64,000 nucleotides of DNA from Nitratireductor aestuarii (GCF_014641695.1 NZ_BMIF01000001.1:1-64000); one strand, 5' to 3'. Positions 23,244 to 32,001 are shown, counted from the stretch's first letter. Program-made: numbers and translations. Notes: generated by a model from the sequence alone, not told the origin.

Positions 23244-23552
23244 ATGGTCAATACAGCCGCGCCCGGATACGCCTACCCAGTTTCCAAGCTGATCCAGCAT
23301 CGCTTGATTCTGCGCGTTCGTTGCCACACTTGCAAGACGCTGCACCATTACCGGCCCGAGGACCTGATACAGATCTTCGGCGATGCCGATGTGAACAGTC
23401 TTCATCGCCGGATGAAGTGTGAACAGTGCCGACGCAACTCAGCTCTAAGCGTGGATTTTTTCCAACCAGTGGGCTCTGACGCAATCGGTCTCAAGATCCG
23501 CCGCTTGGTGGCAATCAAGCTTCTTCGCGTGCCGGTCTGGCGGGAAGAATGA
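23244..23552 (+). CDS. Zinc-binding hypothetical protein
   Basis: 102 residues. The first half has RCHTCKTLHHYRPEDLIQIF and MKCEQCRRNSALSVDFF, two CxxC pairs about 33 residues apart, which probably bind one zinc. The rest is basic. Similar Cys-pair proteins are common, uncharacterised genes in rhizobial genomes. The opposite-strand frame 23136-23405 is rejected as its shadow. It is the last gene of the element, 115 bases before the tRNA-Pro scar. Confidence 0.6.
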   Translation: MVNTAAPGYAYPVSKLIQHRLILRVRCHTCKTLHHYRPEDLIQIFGDADVNSLHRRMKCEQCRRNSALSVDFFQPVGSDAIGLKIRRLVAIKLLRVPVWREE

Positions 23553-23666
23553 GCCACATTTTGGTGATTCGTTTCGTTTACACCGAACCTCGGAACGCCA
23601 ATGTTTGCTTGGGTGGGCTTGGTCCGAGTTTACCCACATGCCGTTGATTCTGTTCAGAAACTACGC

Positions 23667-23713
23667 GACTGGGGGTCAAGGGGTCGTGGGTTCGAATCCC
23701 GCCGCTCCGACCA
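23667..23713 (+). other. 3' half of a tRNA-Pro(GGG) gene: prophage attachment site
   Basis: The sequence from 23667 gives the anticodon loop CTGGGGG (anticodon GGG), the 3' anticodon strand TCAAG, a short variable loop, the T arm with GTTCGAATC, and the acceptor strand CGCTCCGACCA with an encoded CCA. The 5' half is absent: no CGGAGCG acceptor or D arm lies upstream, and pairing in the anticodon stem breaks two bases before the loop. This is the normal scar left when a tyrosine-recombinase element inserts in a tRNA gene and carries a copy of the 3' end. The intact tRNA should be at the other end, outside the window. Confidence 0.85.
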
Positions 23714-23885
23714 TTTTTCATCATCCATTTCCTTGATGCAGCGGCAGCAGCTAATGATAGCCGGCAAAGGCTTTTGCGTTGCTGTTCGAAAACCCTTTCC
23801 ATCTCGAGCCTTCGCCTGCTGACGAATGCACACCCCGAAGCGATCGCAGACCACTTCGGGGCTATAGGTTCGATGAAGCGGTTCC

Positions 23886-25181
23886 TTACTTGGTGGAGCC
23901 AGTCATCGTGCTGTCGGCATTGTGCGATTTGTAGAATGCTGTCTCGAAGTCATAGAAGGCCTGGAGAGCTTTCTGGTCTACAAACGGCAGCAACTGGGTC
24001 ATATAGACCCCGCCCACTTTGTTCTTCGGGTCAATCCAGAAGAAGGTGTTCCGCAGTCCTGCCCATGCGAGGCTGCCAGCGGGCCTTCCCGTAGGTGCGT
24101 CCTCTTCATTGATCATGAAGCTCAAGCCCCAGGTCTTCTCAACACCGGGGAAGAACTCGGCGTCTTCCGAGCGTGCCGGGTCGGTTGTGTAGATCATCTT
24201 CACCCGCACGTCGCCCATCTGGTTCTTTGCCATCTCCTGGACGGTCTCAGCCTTCAGGATCGTCTTTCCGTCGACGGTGCCTTCGTTCAGGATCATGCGG
24301 ACGAACTTAAGGTAGTCGGGTACGGTGCTGTACAGGCCGCCGCCACCATAATCACGCGGAGGGTTCTGGTCGGCGATATAGTCGGTAGCCTCGAGTTCAC
24401 CCTTTTCGTTGCGCTGATGGCTCGTTACCCGGCGACTTTCCATCGCGTCGGAAAGCCCCCAGCTCGTGTCGTTCATGTCGAGCGGGTCCGTTATGTTGGC
24501 CTTGACGTAGTCGGCCAGTGGCTGCCCGCTGGCTTCACGCACCAGGTAACCGATCCAGTCGATGGATTCGCCATAGATCCAGTCTTCGCCCGGATCGAAC
24601 AGCAGTGGCCTCAGCCAGGTCTCCTCCTGGTCATACGTTAGCGGTGGCAACTCGCCCTGAGTCTCGGTGTAGCGCTTGAGCTTGTCCGACCATTGGACAT
24701 ATCCGAGGCCTGAGGAATGGGTCATCAGGTGGCGAAGTGTAACCGGCTTGTTCGGCTTCCGGAGTACCGGCTTGCCCTCAGCGTCAAAATCCTCGAGCAC
24801 CATGAGCTTGTCGGCCATCGGTAGCCATTTGGAGATCGGCGAATCCAGGTCGAGCTTTCCTTGCTCCACCAGCTGCATTGCGGCGGCGGCGGTGACAGCC
24901 TTTGTCATCGAGGCGATGTTGAAAACGCTTTCCTCGTTAACGCCATCGTTGCCGCCGAGTTCACGAACTCCGAATGCGCCGATGAAGACGGTATCGTTGG
25001 CATCGGTAACGCCGGCTACGGCCATTGGAACGTCGCCGCGCTCGACAGGGGCGCGGAGAGCTTCTTCAAGCTGAGTGAAGTCAGAGGCGGGGTTGGCCGT
25101 CGTCTGTGCGGCCAATGGTTGGATCAGTGCTGCGCTAAGCAATGTCGCTGCCGAAAGCTGTAATATCGAAGGTAAAAACAT
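23886..25181 (-). CDS. Secreted beta-lactamase-fold serine hydrolase
   Basis: 431 residues from ATG 25181 (GGAGGA upstream). A signal peptide (about 1-25, ending PLAAQ) is followed by a class C beta-lactamase-like domain: catalytic SMTK at 91-94, the HSSGLGY loop near 155-161, YGES at 203-206 as the Tyr motif, and an AWAGLRNTFFWIDP region near the C-terminus. These motifs fit EstB-like esterases and penicillin-binding-protein-like hydrolases better than a true AmpC. It acts in the periplasm on an unknown ester or amide. It is the first chromosomal gene to the right of the att scar. Confidence 0.85.
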   Translation of the reverse strand: MFLPSILQLSAATLLSAALIQPLAAQTTANPASDFTQLEEALRAPVERGDVPMAVAGVTDANDTVFIGAFGVRELGGNDGVNEESVFNIASMTKAVTAAAAMQLVEQGKLDLDSPISKWLPMADKLMVLEDFDAEGKPVLRKPNKPVTLRHLMTHSSGLGYVQWSDKLKRYTETQGELPPLTYDQEETWLRPLLFDPGEDWIYGESIDWIGYLVREASGQPLADYVKANITDPLDMNDTSWGLSDAMESRRVTSHQRNEKGELEATDYIADQNPPRDYGGGGLYSTVPDYLKFVRMILNEGTVDGKTILKAETVQEMAKNQMGDVRVKMIYTTDPARSEDAEFFPGVEKTWGLSFMINEEDAPTGRPAGSLAWAGLRNTFFWIDPKNKVGGVYMTQLLPFVDQKALQAFYDFETAFYKSHNADSTMTGSTK

Positions 25182-25268
25182 TGAGCGTCCTCCTGTTGCA
25201 AAGAATCGCCCCCGCTCGATAGTTTGTTCAGTCGGTGCCTCAACCAATATAACGCTGCTTTCTCATCC

Positions 25269-25516
25269 ATGTATACTACAATTCAGGTCTTATCGCATTT
25301 TGTGACCGAGGGGGGGATTCGACCGTCGATGCCCGAGGCCCAGCAAGGCCGACGGCGTTGACAATTGCGCACGAGACGGAAGGGAAGTGGCAGCTTGAGC
25401 GCGTCCTGAAGAACCTGGCGCAGAGCATACCCGTCACTGCCATGGGCGGGACACTGGGCATCCGGCCGTCGCAGTATTTCGCGCTAATCCGACGATGGGA
25501 AACAAGGGGGCGTTAA
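25269..25516 (+). pseudogene. Possible small gene with a frameshift at a seven-G run
   Basis: ATG 25269 opens MYTTIQVLSHFVTEGG and then reaches the G run 25310-25316 and soon stops. If one extra G is assumed, the frame continues as a plausible helical stretch (KWQLERVLKNLAQSIPVTAM) to a stop near 25516. Either a slipped homopolymer has broken a small gene, or the run is mis-sequenced, or the match is chance. No family recognised. Confidence 0.3.
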
Positions 25517-25588
25517 GACACTTAGCAGGCAGGAAAAGTGGATTCCGCCTGGTTCCTGGCGCAAGCCAAGGACGCCAGAAACAAACAC

Positions 25589-25642
25589 AAGGCGTCCGGA
25601 AGCCGCGCAACGGGGAGACGGGGTTGATCCGGACGCCTTTGC
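25589..25642 (+). terminator. Long-stem hairpin followed by T, terminator or attenuator
   Basis: AAGGCGTCCGGA (25589-25600) pairs perfectly with TCCGGACGCCTT (25628-25639) around a 27-base loop, followed by a short T run. It lies about 200 bases upstream of the kinase gene. It could end transcription from the left or act as a leader element. Confidence 0.45.
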
Positions 25643-25842
25643 TAGCGTGTGCGCAAGTGGCTGGGGCCAAATGCTGACTGTATCGTAGGGTGATCCCAAA
25701 GTTTTCGCTACGGAACTCATCCGCGAGTTGATTGGCAAAAGTTCCCGATCCCGTTGCCAACTATGCGCTTGCAGGCGAGCATAATTCCAGATTGACTGAA
25801 GTGTCTGCGGACCTGCGGAGGAGCTTTCACGGGGGAGGATGA

Positions 25843-27399
25843 ATGACCGGAATTGCTGCCGAGCAACCCAGTGGACCCCATGGCCGACACGATCACTTCC
25901 CGGTCCATGCCAGTTCCGCTGCATCTTCTTTGCAGCCCAAATCCCGTGTCAGGTGGTGGAACAGGATACCGCTTCGCTGGCAGATTTTTGCCGCCTTCGT
26001 TTTCGCCACCTCCGTCGCGGGGATCGTCGCGACGATCGTGACCATCTACGACGCACGCCGTTCGGCGCAGTTGGAGATCATGTCATCGATGCGGCTTGCG
26101 GAGCGCTTCGTCCTGGAAACCATGGCTCGCACCCCGCAGGAGGCAAACGGAGCGGCCGTGCTCGAAGCGCTTGCCAAGGAACTGGGGGAACTGCGTCACG
26201 TCCGCGTTATCACCACCACTCTCGGCGGTGGCAGGTTCTCGGTTCTGCCCATGGCGGATGCGGCTCACCTCAACGATACGCGACAGGTGCCCGCCTGGTT
26301 CTCAAAGCTCGTTCAGGTGGAGGACATCCGGCGTGAGTTGAGGATCGGCATGGGCAGCCGCCAGATCGGCTCCGTCATCCTGCTTGGCTATGCCGGTGAC
26401 GAGCTCGCAGAGGTCTGGGAGGAGAGCAAGAACCTGGCGGGCATCGCGCTTGCGTTCAATATTGCAGTGGCTGCCATTCTTTATTTCGCGCTAGGGCGGG
26501 TTCTCCAGCCGTTGACCAGCCTGGCCAAGGGATTGCAGGAACTGGAGAGGGGGCAGTTTCAGCACAGGCTCGTCAGGCCGGGTGTTCCGGAGCTGGCGGA
26601 TATTGCCGGGCGCTTCAACGCGCTTGCCGAACGGCTGGCCGGCGCCAAAGCGGACAATGAAAGGCTGACCCGCCGTCTGATCACCGTTCAGGACGATGAG
26701 CGTCGCCACATCGCCAACGAACTGCACGACGAGATAGGCCCATGCCTTTTTGGCCTCAAGGCAAACATCGCCTCGCTGGAACAGCTTGTCGACCAGCGGG
26801 CACATCCCTCCGCCGACAGGATGCGCGACCGGATTGCAGCACTCGGCGACATTTCCGACCAGATCCAGATGCTGAACCGCCGGCTGTTGAGTCGCATCCG
26901 GCCCATGGCGCTGGGGCATGTGCCTTTGGCTGAGCTGGTGTCTGGATTGGTTGCCGATTTCGAGCGCGTCGATGCGCACCCGCGGATTTCATTGTCTGTA
27001 GGATCTGTTGCACCAAGCTACGGCGACAGCATCGATCTGACCGTCTACCGCTGCATTCAGGAAGGAATCACCAACGCAAAACGCCATAGCGAGGCCCAGG
27101 CGATCAACGTTCGGCTGGCGGAGCAGCTGGTCAACAGAAGCGGCCCCGACGATGCCGAGCAGGGGGCCTTCGCTCTGAAAATCACGGTGGAGGATGATGG
27201 CAGCGGCTTCCCGCCTGGCAAGCCATGGGGGTTCGGCCTGACGGGAATGGATGAGCGCGTGCGCGCGCTTGGAGGTACGCTGAGGATCGTGGAACGCGCT
27301 GAGGGCGGGACCAGGCTTGAAGTCGCCATCCCGCTGGACGACAATCGCCGGCAAGTCGCGTTTGCCGACCACAGTGAAACAGGGAGCAGACAGCAATGA
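25843..27399 (+). CDS. NarX/UhpB-type sensor histidine kinase
   Basis: 518 residues, ATG 25843 behind GGGGGAGG. There are two membrane helices (about 47-67 and 190-212) enclosing a periplasmic domain of about 120 residues. A HAMP segment follows (ALGRVLQPLTSLAKGLQELE), then the HisKA_3 box DDERRHIANELHDEIGPCLF with His295 as the phosphorylation site. The ATPase domain has the N box (EGITNAKRHSEA), GSGFPPGKP and GFGLTGMDERV. The signal sensed is unknown. The stop overlaps the start of the partner regulator by ATGA, so they form one two-component system. Confidence 0.93.
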   Translation: MTGIAAEQPSGPHGRHDHFPVHASSAASSLQPKSRVRWWNRIPLRWQIFAAFVFATSVAGIVATIVTIYDARRSAQLEIMSSMRLAERFVLETMARTPQEANGAAVLEALAKELGELRHVRVITTTLGGGRFSVLPMADAAHLNDTRQVPAWFSKLVQVEDIRRELRIGMGSRQIGSVILLGYAGDELAEVWEESKNLAGIALAFNIAVAAILYFALGRVLQPLTSLAKGLQELERGQFQHRLVRPGVPELADIAGRFNALAERLAGAKADNERLTRRLITVQDDERRHIANELHDEIGPCLFGLKANIASLEQLVDQRAHPSADRMRDRIAALGDISDQIQMLNRRLLSRIRPMALGHVPLAELVSGLVADFERVDAHPRISLSVGSVAPSYGDSIDLTVYRCIQEGITNAKRHSEAQAINVRLAEQLVNRSGPDDAEQGAFALKITVEDDGSGFPPGKPWGFGLTGMDERVRALGGTLRIVERAEGGTRLEVAIPLDDNRRQVAFADHSETGSRQQ

Positions 27400-28070
27400 G
27401 CCGCGTACTGCTTGTCGATGATCACCCGATCGTGCTGCAGGGCTGCCGCCGTATCCTGGAGGATGCGGGGGTAGCGGAAGTGCTGGAGGCGAGCAGCGCC
27501 ACCAGCGGCTATCGCACCTTTCTTCGCAGCCGTCCGGAGACGGTAATCGTCGACCTGGCCCTGAACGGCAATCGCCTTGGCGGGCTGGACCTGATTCGCC
27601 GGATGCGCCGGCATGATGCCCGTGTACCTATTCTTGTGCTGAGCATGCACACGGACCCGCACATTGTCAGCCGGGCGCTGGAATCCGGAGCCACGGGATA
27701 TGTGCTGAAGGAGGCGGGACCGCGCGATTTGCTGGCTGCCTTCCAGTCTGTTCGCGCGGGCAAGCCCTACCTGAACCACGAAATAGCTGTTCAGATTGCG
27801 ATGCTGGGATCCCGGCGCGACGGTGGCCCCTACGGCAACCTTTCGCCGCGTGAGCTGCAGATGCTCACCCTTCTGGCGGACGGCAAGACCTATGGCGAAA
27901 TCGCCGATAGCCTTAGTGTAAGCTACAAGACCGTCGCCAACAGCTGCTCTCTGTTGAAGGAAAAGCTCGGAGCCAGGAACCTGCCGGAGCTGATCCGCAT
28001 GGCAATCCAATATGTTTCCGACTCACCGGAGAATATTTCTGGAACAAGACCATCCCTGGCGGCAGGATAG
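27396..28070 (+). CDS. LuxR/NarL-family response regulator
   Basis: 224 residues. The receiver domain has D8/D9, phosphoacceptor Asp53 and the conserved Lys in GYVLKEAG. The C-terminal LuxR-type HTH is LSPRELQMLTLLADGKTYGE, then IADSLSVSYKTVANSCSLLK. It is co-translated with the kinase. It is immediately followed by the Omp25-like genes, whose shared upstream palindrome makes them possible targets, though only position supports that. Confidence 0.93.
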   Translation: MSRVLLVDDHPIVLQGCRRILEDAGVAEVLEASSATSGYRTFLRSRPETVIVDLALNGNRLGGLDLIRRMRRHDARVPILVLSMHTDPHIVSRALESGATGYVLKEAGPRDLLAAFQSVRAGKPYLNHEIAVQIAMLGSRRDGGPYGNLSPRELQMLTLLADGKTYGEIADSLSVSYKTVANSCSLLKEKLGARNLPELIRMAIQYVSDSPENISGTRPSLAAG

Positions 28071-28230
28071 TTGCAGCAGCTCGATAATTGCTTCCACGAC
28101 CTCGCGCAAAAAGCGAAAGCATTTTTCTCCCGAAGTGCCTCTGCAGAAATCATATCGTTGCCACATCTCAGGAAGACTGCGGCATTGCCGTGACCGTCAA
28201 ACATCGATCACTGCTTAACATTCAACAAAA

Positions 28231-28260
28231 TCTGTTATGTGACATATATGTCATAGTAAA
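28231..28260. promoter_or_regulatory. Palindrome upstream of the first Omp25-like gene
   Basis: TGACATATATGTCA (28240-28253) is a perfect 14-base palindrome flanked by GTTATG on the left and TAGT on the right. The same arrangement (TGACATAATTATCA, flanked by GTG and TAGTG) occurs at 29131-29160 before the second copy. It lies about 65 bases before the start codon, in a promoter-like A/T-rich stretch. Confidence 0.55.
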
Positions 28261-28316
28261 TTCGTTCATGGGTGATAAACATCCCCTCATCGAAATGTAA
28301 CGGAGGGGCTTCTCTG

Positions 28317-28952
28317 ATGAAGTTTATCATTTCCACTGCAGCAGCAGTACTGCTGTCCACGTCCGCGTTTGCTGCCGACGCTGTTTTCGTCAACGATCCT
28401 ATCCCTGCGGCTCAGGTTCCTGCCTATCTCTGGAGCGGTGCGTATATCGGCCTCAACGCCGGCTATGCTGGCGGCAAGGCTGAGGCAACCGACGGTGAAA
28501 TTGGCATCAGCGCAACCGGCAACGGTTTCGTCGGTGGTGTTCAGGCTGGTTACAACTGGCAGTCCGGTTCGGCCGTCTATGGTATCGAAACGGATATCCA
28601 GTACTCGGATGTCTCCGTCGAGATTGCTGACTTTGATATCATCGAGATTGACTGGTTCGGTTCGACCCGTCTTCGCGCCGGCTTCCTTCCGACCGATCGC
28701 TTCCTGGTTTACGCGACCGGCGGTGTAGCCTACGGCAAGTACTCCGTTGACCTTGCAGATCTTTCAGACACCCGCGTTGGCTGGACTGTTGGTGCCGGCG
28801 TGGAATACGCCATCGACGACAAGTGGTCCCTCAAGACGGAATACCTCTACACCGATCTCGGTAGCTGGGATATCGCAGTTGATGAGGGAATTGCTGCCGA
28901 CGTTGACTTCAAGTTCCACACGGTTCGCGCCGGCCTGAACTTCAAGTTCTAA
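28317..28952 (+). CDS. Omp25-like outer-membrane beta-barrel protein, copy 1
   Basis: 211 residues from ATG 28317, preceded by CGGAGGGG. The signal peptide ends at SAFAA. Then follow the family's WSGAYIGLNAGYAGG start, GVQAGYNWQSGSAVYGIETD, RLRAGFLPTDRFLVYATGGV, WTVGAGVEYAIDDKWSLKTE and the closing YLYTDLG with a final RAGLNFKF. A C-terminal Phe is needed for barrel assembly. This is the small eight-stranded OmpA-like/Omp25 class abundant in Rhizobiales outer membranes. A strong terminator follows. Confidence 0.92.
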   Translation: MKFIISTAAAVLLSTSAFAADAVFVNDPIPAAQVPAYLWSGAYIGLNAGYAGGKAEATDGEIGISATGNGFVGGVQAGYNWQSGSAVYGIETDIQYSDVSVEIADFDIIEIDWFGSTRLRAGFLPTDRFLVYATGGVAYGKYSVDLADLSDTRVGWTVGAGVEYAIDDKWSLKTEYLYTDLGSWDIAVDEGIAADVDFKFHTVRAGLNFKF

Positions 28953-28976
28953 GCCGAAGCTTCCATTCCTGTAAAA

Positions 28977-29006
28977 ACGCCGCGGGGCTTACTCCGCGGC
29001 GTTTTT
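28977..29006 (+). terminator. Rho-independent terminator after Omp copy 1
   Basis: ACGCCGCGG (28977-28985) pairs with CCGCGGCGT (28994-29002) around an 8-base loop, followed by T to 29006. An A run precedes it, so it could also work leftward. Confidence 0.85.
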
Positions 29007-29130
29007 CGTTGAGACTATGTATTGCAGAGGCACTGCCCATTTCGGTCCCAGCACGGGCTCGTGGCCTGAATAGCAGTTCCAGCAGGTCTGATCCTTCCAA
29101 TCTAATATCCGTTAATTAGTCAGCTAACGC

Positions 29131-29160
29131 GTTACGTGTGTGACATAATTATCATAGTGC
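29131..29160. promoter_or_regulatory. Matching palindrome upstream of the second Omp25-like gene
   Basis: TGACATAATTATCA (29141-29154) with flanks GTTACGTGTG and TAGTG matches the site before copy 1 at most positions. The common core can be written TGACATAWWTRTCATAGT. The site is about 65 bases before the start of copy 2, the same distance as in copy 1. Confidence 0.55.
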
Positions 29161-29217
29161 ACACGTTTAGCCGTGATACAGGAGCTCCCGTTATCTAACC
29201 CATTTGGAGTAGTGCCT

Positions 29218-29886
29218 GTGAAGTTCATTATTGCCACGGCGGTTGTCGCATTGCTTTCCACCTCTGCGTTTGCCGCTGACGCTGTTTTCGCCTCTGATCC
29301 GGTTCCGGCTGCAGTCGCTCAGGCTCCCGCCTATGCCTGGAGCGGTGCTTATGTTGGCGTCAACGCCGGCTATGGCTTCGGAAAGGCCAAGGGCTACTAC
29401 ACGGATTTTGAAGATCCGGAATACAGCGAGAACAGCAGCCTCAACGGCAAGGGCTTCTTGGGTGGCGTGCAAGCCGGCTACAACTGGCAGTCTGGCTCGG
29501 TTGTTTATGGTCTGGAGACCGATCTCCAGTACGCTGACATCAAGGCCAAGGAAGAATATGAAGGTGCAGCTAAGATCGACTGGTTCGGCACCACGCGGGC
29601 GCGTGTAGGCTACGCACCGGCTGACCGTGTTCTGGCTTACGCCACGGGCGGTGTGGCCTACGGTAAGCTGCGCCTCGACACCTGGCTCTTCGATATTTCG
29701 AAGACCCAGATTGGCTGGACGGTCGGCGCTGGCGTGGAATACGCGCTGGACAACAACTGGTCACTGAAGACCGAGTATCTCTACACCGATCTGGGCAAGT
29801 GGACGGTCACCGAATCTGACTGGGACCGCAACGAGATGTCCTTCAACTTCCACACGATTCGCGCCGGTCTGAACTACAAGTTCTAA
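29218..29886 (+). CDS. Omp25-like outer-membrane beta-barrel protein, copy 2
   Basis: 222 residues. I chose GTG 29218 because the signal peptide (VKFIIATAVVALLSTSAFAA) starts there and aligns with copy 1, and GGAG lies upstream. The barrel motifs are all present (WSGAYVGVNAGYGFGKAKGY, GVQAGYNWQSGSVVYGLETD, RARVGYAPADRVLAYATGGV, final RAGLNYKF). It differs from copy 1 mainly by a longer first outer loop and a different last loop, as expected of surface-exposed parts. Tandem paralogue of copy 1 with its own promoter region and terminator. Confidence 0.92.
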   Translation: MKFIIATAVVALLSTSAFAADAVFASDPVPAAVAQAPAYAWSGAYVGVNAGYGFGKAKGYYTDFEDPEYSENSSLNGKGFLGGVQAGYNWQSGSVVYGLETDLQYADIKAKEEYEGAAKIDWFGTTRARVGYAPADRVLAYATGGVAYGKLRLDTWLFDISKTQIGWTVGAGVEYALDNNWSLKTEYLYTDLGKWTVTESDWDRNEMSFNFHTIRAGLNYKF

Positions 29887-29910
29887 GCCGAAGCAGTTGT
29901 TTCCGATAAG

Positions 29911-29940
29911 ACGCCGCGGGTACCTCCGCGGCGTTTTTTG
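29911..29940 (+). terminator. Rho-independent terminator after Omp copy 2
   Basis: ACGCCGCGG (29911-29919) pairs with CCGCGGCGT (29926-29934), followed by six T. The stem is identical to the one behind copy 1, so the duplication included the terminator. Confidence 0.85.
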
Positions 29941-30088
29941 TTGGCCGGAAGTCTGGTCGAGCCAGACATGTAGCGAGCTGATGGGAAATGGCTCCGATGT
30001 CGTGGGGCGGTCGAACTGTGCTGAATATGACATGACAGTTCGACCAGGATGCTAGTTGACCCTCTCAAACAGCTTTGGAGGGGCTCCT

Positions 30089-30580
30089 GTGAAATTCGTC
30101 ATTGCAACACTCACTACCGGACTGCTTTCAACTGGAGCAACCGCCGGCAGCGCAGTTCTGGTCGATCCGAATGAAAGTGCGGTGCATTCGTGTAGTGGCG
30201 CCTATCTAGGTGTCAATGCCGGCTATGCCTACGGCATTAGCAGAAATAAATACAAGCATTTCACCTATTCCGAATTTGACGTGACCCTTAGTATCCTCGG
30301 AGAAAATCTCGTCGCTGGCGTGCAGACCGGATACAACTGGCGCTTTGGTTCTACGGTCTTTGGCATCGAGACGGATGTCCAGTATTCGCCAATGAAGATT
30401 GGTCACTATAGTAGTAGCGTCGAGATGGATTGGGCTGGCACCGCCCGTGGCAGGCTCGGCTTCCTGCCGGAAGAACGTCTTCTCGTCTATGCGACGGGCG
30501 GAATAGCCGTTGGGCAGCTGGAGTTCGTGGTGAGCGAGTATTCCTTCGCGGTTTTTTGCGGCCCCGGATGGCGGCTTTGA
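30089..30580 (+). pseudogene. Omp25-like copy 3, truncated
   Basis: GTG 30089 starts a signal peptide similar to copies 1 and 2 (VKFVIATLTTGLLSTGATAG). The barrel then runs through YLGVNAGYAYG, GVQTGYNWRFGSTVFGIETD and RGRLGFLPEERLLVYATGGI. After about residue 148 (LEFVVSEYS) the similarity ends and the frame stops at 30580. The last three strands, the DLG motif and the C-terminal Phe are missing, so assembly in the outer membrane is unlikely. The palindrome seen before the other copies is not clearly present here. Decaying third paralogue. Confidence 0.8.
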
Positions 30581-30651
30581 AGAACGACTTGTTCTTCAGT
30601 GCGCAGAGGCGGATAATCTGTGCAGGACGGGTGAGGCGTATGGAGGATAGA

Positions 30652-31452
30652 ATGACTTCTAGCTTCAACGTCCAGAAAGCCGCTGGCTATGAACAGCTCA
30701 TGGGCCGGTGGAGTCGGCAGCTTGCAACGCCTTTCATCGAGTTCGCTGGCGTAACCGATGGCGAAACAGTTCTTGATGTCGGCTGCGGAACAGGCAGCCT
30801 GACTTTCGCAATGGCCGAAAACCTCCGAATCAAGGCGATCGCGGCTGTTGATCTCTCGCCAGTGTTCGTGGCGGCAGCATCAGAGCGCAATACGGATCGC
30901 AGGATTTCAATTCAGCAGGCTGATGCCTGTAGTCTGCCGTTCACAGATGGCAGTTTCGATCGTGCCCTGGCGCTCCTTGTCCTGCACTTTATACCGGAAG
31001 CCCCCCAAGCGGTCCGCGAGATGCGCCGGGTCGTTCGGCCCGGTGGTACCGTTGCCGCTGCTGTATGGGATCACTACGGTGGGATGCCTGGAATGCGAAT
31101 GGTCATTGATGCTGCAGCGGCCATAGATGAGGCGGGCCGACAGCTTCGCAGCCGCTACGCTTTCCAACCGATGGTCCAACCGGGGGAGCTCAAGCAGACC
31201 TTTATTAGCGTCGGCCTTGAGGATGTCATTGAAACGGAATTCACGATCAGGATGAATTACCTGGATTTTAATGACTTCTGGGCACCCATATCCGCGGGTG
31301 AAGGACCGTTGGGCATGTATGTCGCCGGGCTTGATGCTGGAAAGCGAACGGAACTGGAAAGCAGCGTCCGTGGAGCCTTTGAATCAGGCCGGCCAGATGG
31401 ACCGAGATCCTTTGCCAACGTTGCTTGGTCGTGCCGTGGGCGTGTTCCGTGA
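30652..31452 (+). CDS. Class I SAM-dependent methyltransferase (UbiE-like fold)
   Basis: 266 residues from ATG 30652, with GGAGG six bases upstream; ATG 30640 is the alternative, and the longer frame to 30430 is a shadow. SAM motif I is VLDVGCGTGSLTFAMAE, the acidic end of strand 2 is AAVDLSPVFV, and motif post-I is ADACSLPFTDGSFDRALALL followed by the RVVRPGGTVAAAVWD loop. This is the general methyltransferase_11 pattern and the substrate cannot be told. Single gene, downstream of the broken Omp copy. Confidence 0.85.
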   Translation: MTSSFNVQKAAGYEQLMGRWSRQLATPFIEFAGVTDGETVLDVGCGTGSLTFAMAENLRIKAIAAVDLSPVFVAAASERNTDRRISIQQADACSLPFTDGSFDRALALLVLHFIPEAPQAVREMRRVVRPGGTVAAAVWDHYGGMPGMRMVIDAAAAIDEAGRQLRSRYAFQPMVQPGELKQTFISVGLEDVIETEFTIRMNYLDFNDFWAPISAGEGPLGMYVAGLDAGKRTELESSVRGAFESGRPDGPRSFANVAWSCRGRVP

Positions 31453-31536
31453 CGAAGGCTGATGAAACGCGCACGAAGACGCAGTTGCCGCCACATCCGT
31501 GTCCTTTGAGCGGCAACAACGTCCCGAGAGGCGATC

Positions 31537-32001
31537 TTACATCCCCGTATGCTTCTTCTCGCCCATGTCCGGACGCCCGCCAGTGACGGCGGCGAAGAGC
31601 ATCTTGGCAGAAGCGGTGATGGAACCGGGGCCGTCCCAGAATTCGGCGCTGTTTGGCGAAACGGAGATCAGGCGGATGTTCGGGTCTTCCGGCGAATCCC
31701 ACCAGGCCTGCGCAAACGTGCTCCAGAGCTCGCGGATCTTCTCGCGGTCGTTCGAAACCTGCGCCTGTCCTTCGACGACCAGATAGTCGTTGGCCGAGTG
31801 ATCGGCAAAGCTCAGCTGTACGGTGTGGTCATCCTGGATCTCGCCAACCTTTTCGCTGTTTGCGTCGGTGAGGAAGTAGATGGCTCCTTCATCCTTGCGA
31901 ACGATGGCCGACATGGGCATCTGATGGCCGCTCACGCTGAAGAAGCAGGCCCGGGTGTTTTCCGCGATTTTCCATGCCTTTTCCGGATCTGAAGCGGTCA
32001 T
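31537..32001 (-). CDS. Pyridoxamine-phosphate-oxidase-fold general stress protein
   Basis: 154 residues, a split-barrel flavin-binding protein of the COG3871 general stress type: TRACFFSVSGHQMPMSAIVR, YFLTDANSEKVGEIQDDHTV, LVVEGQAQVSNDREKIRELW and the PNIRLISVSPNSAEFWDGPG strand. The family binds FMN or F420-like cofactors and is linked to stress survival, but the reaction is not known. Length is normal. It is alone, convergent with the methyltransferase gene. Confidence 0.88.
   Translation of the reverse strand: MTASDPEKAWKIAENTRACFFSVSGHQMPMSAIVRKDEGAIYFLTDANSEKVGEIQDDHTVQLSFADHSANDYLVVEGQAQVSNDREKIRELWSTFAQAWWDSPEDPNIRLISVSPNSAEFWDGPGSITASAKMLFAAVTGGRPDMGEKKHTGM

Noticed and set aside
23136-23405. 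89-codon leftward frame near the att site
   Set aside because: Opposite to the Cys-pair zinc protein at 23244-23552, which has conserved-looking CxxC motifs.
23640-23713. A complete tRNA-Pro gene
   Set aside because: No D arm or 5' acceptor strand is present upstream and the anticodon stem does not pair, so only the 3' half exists.
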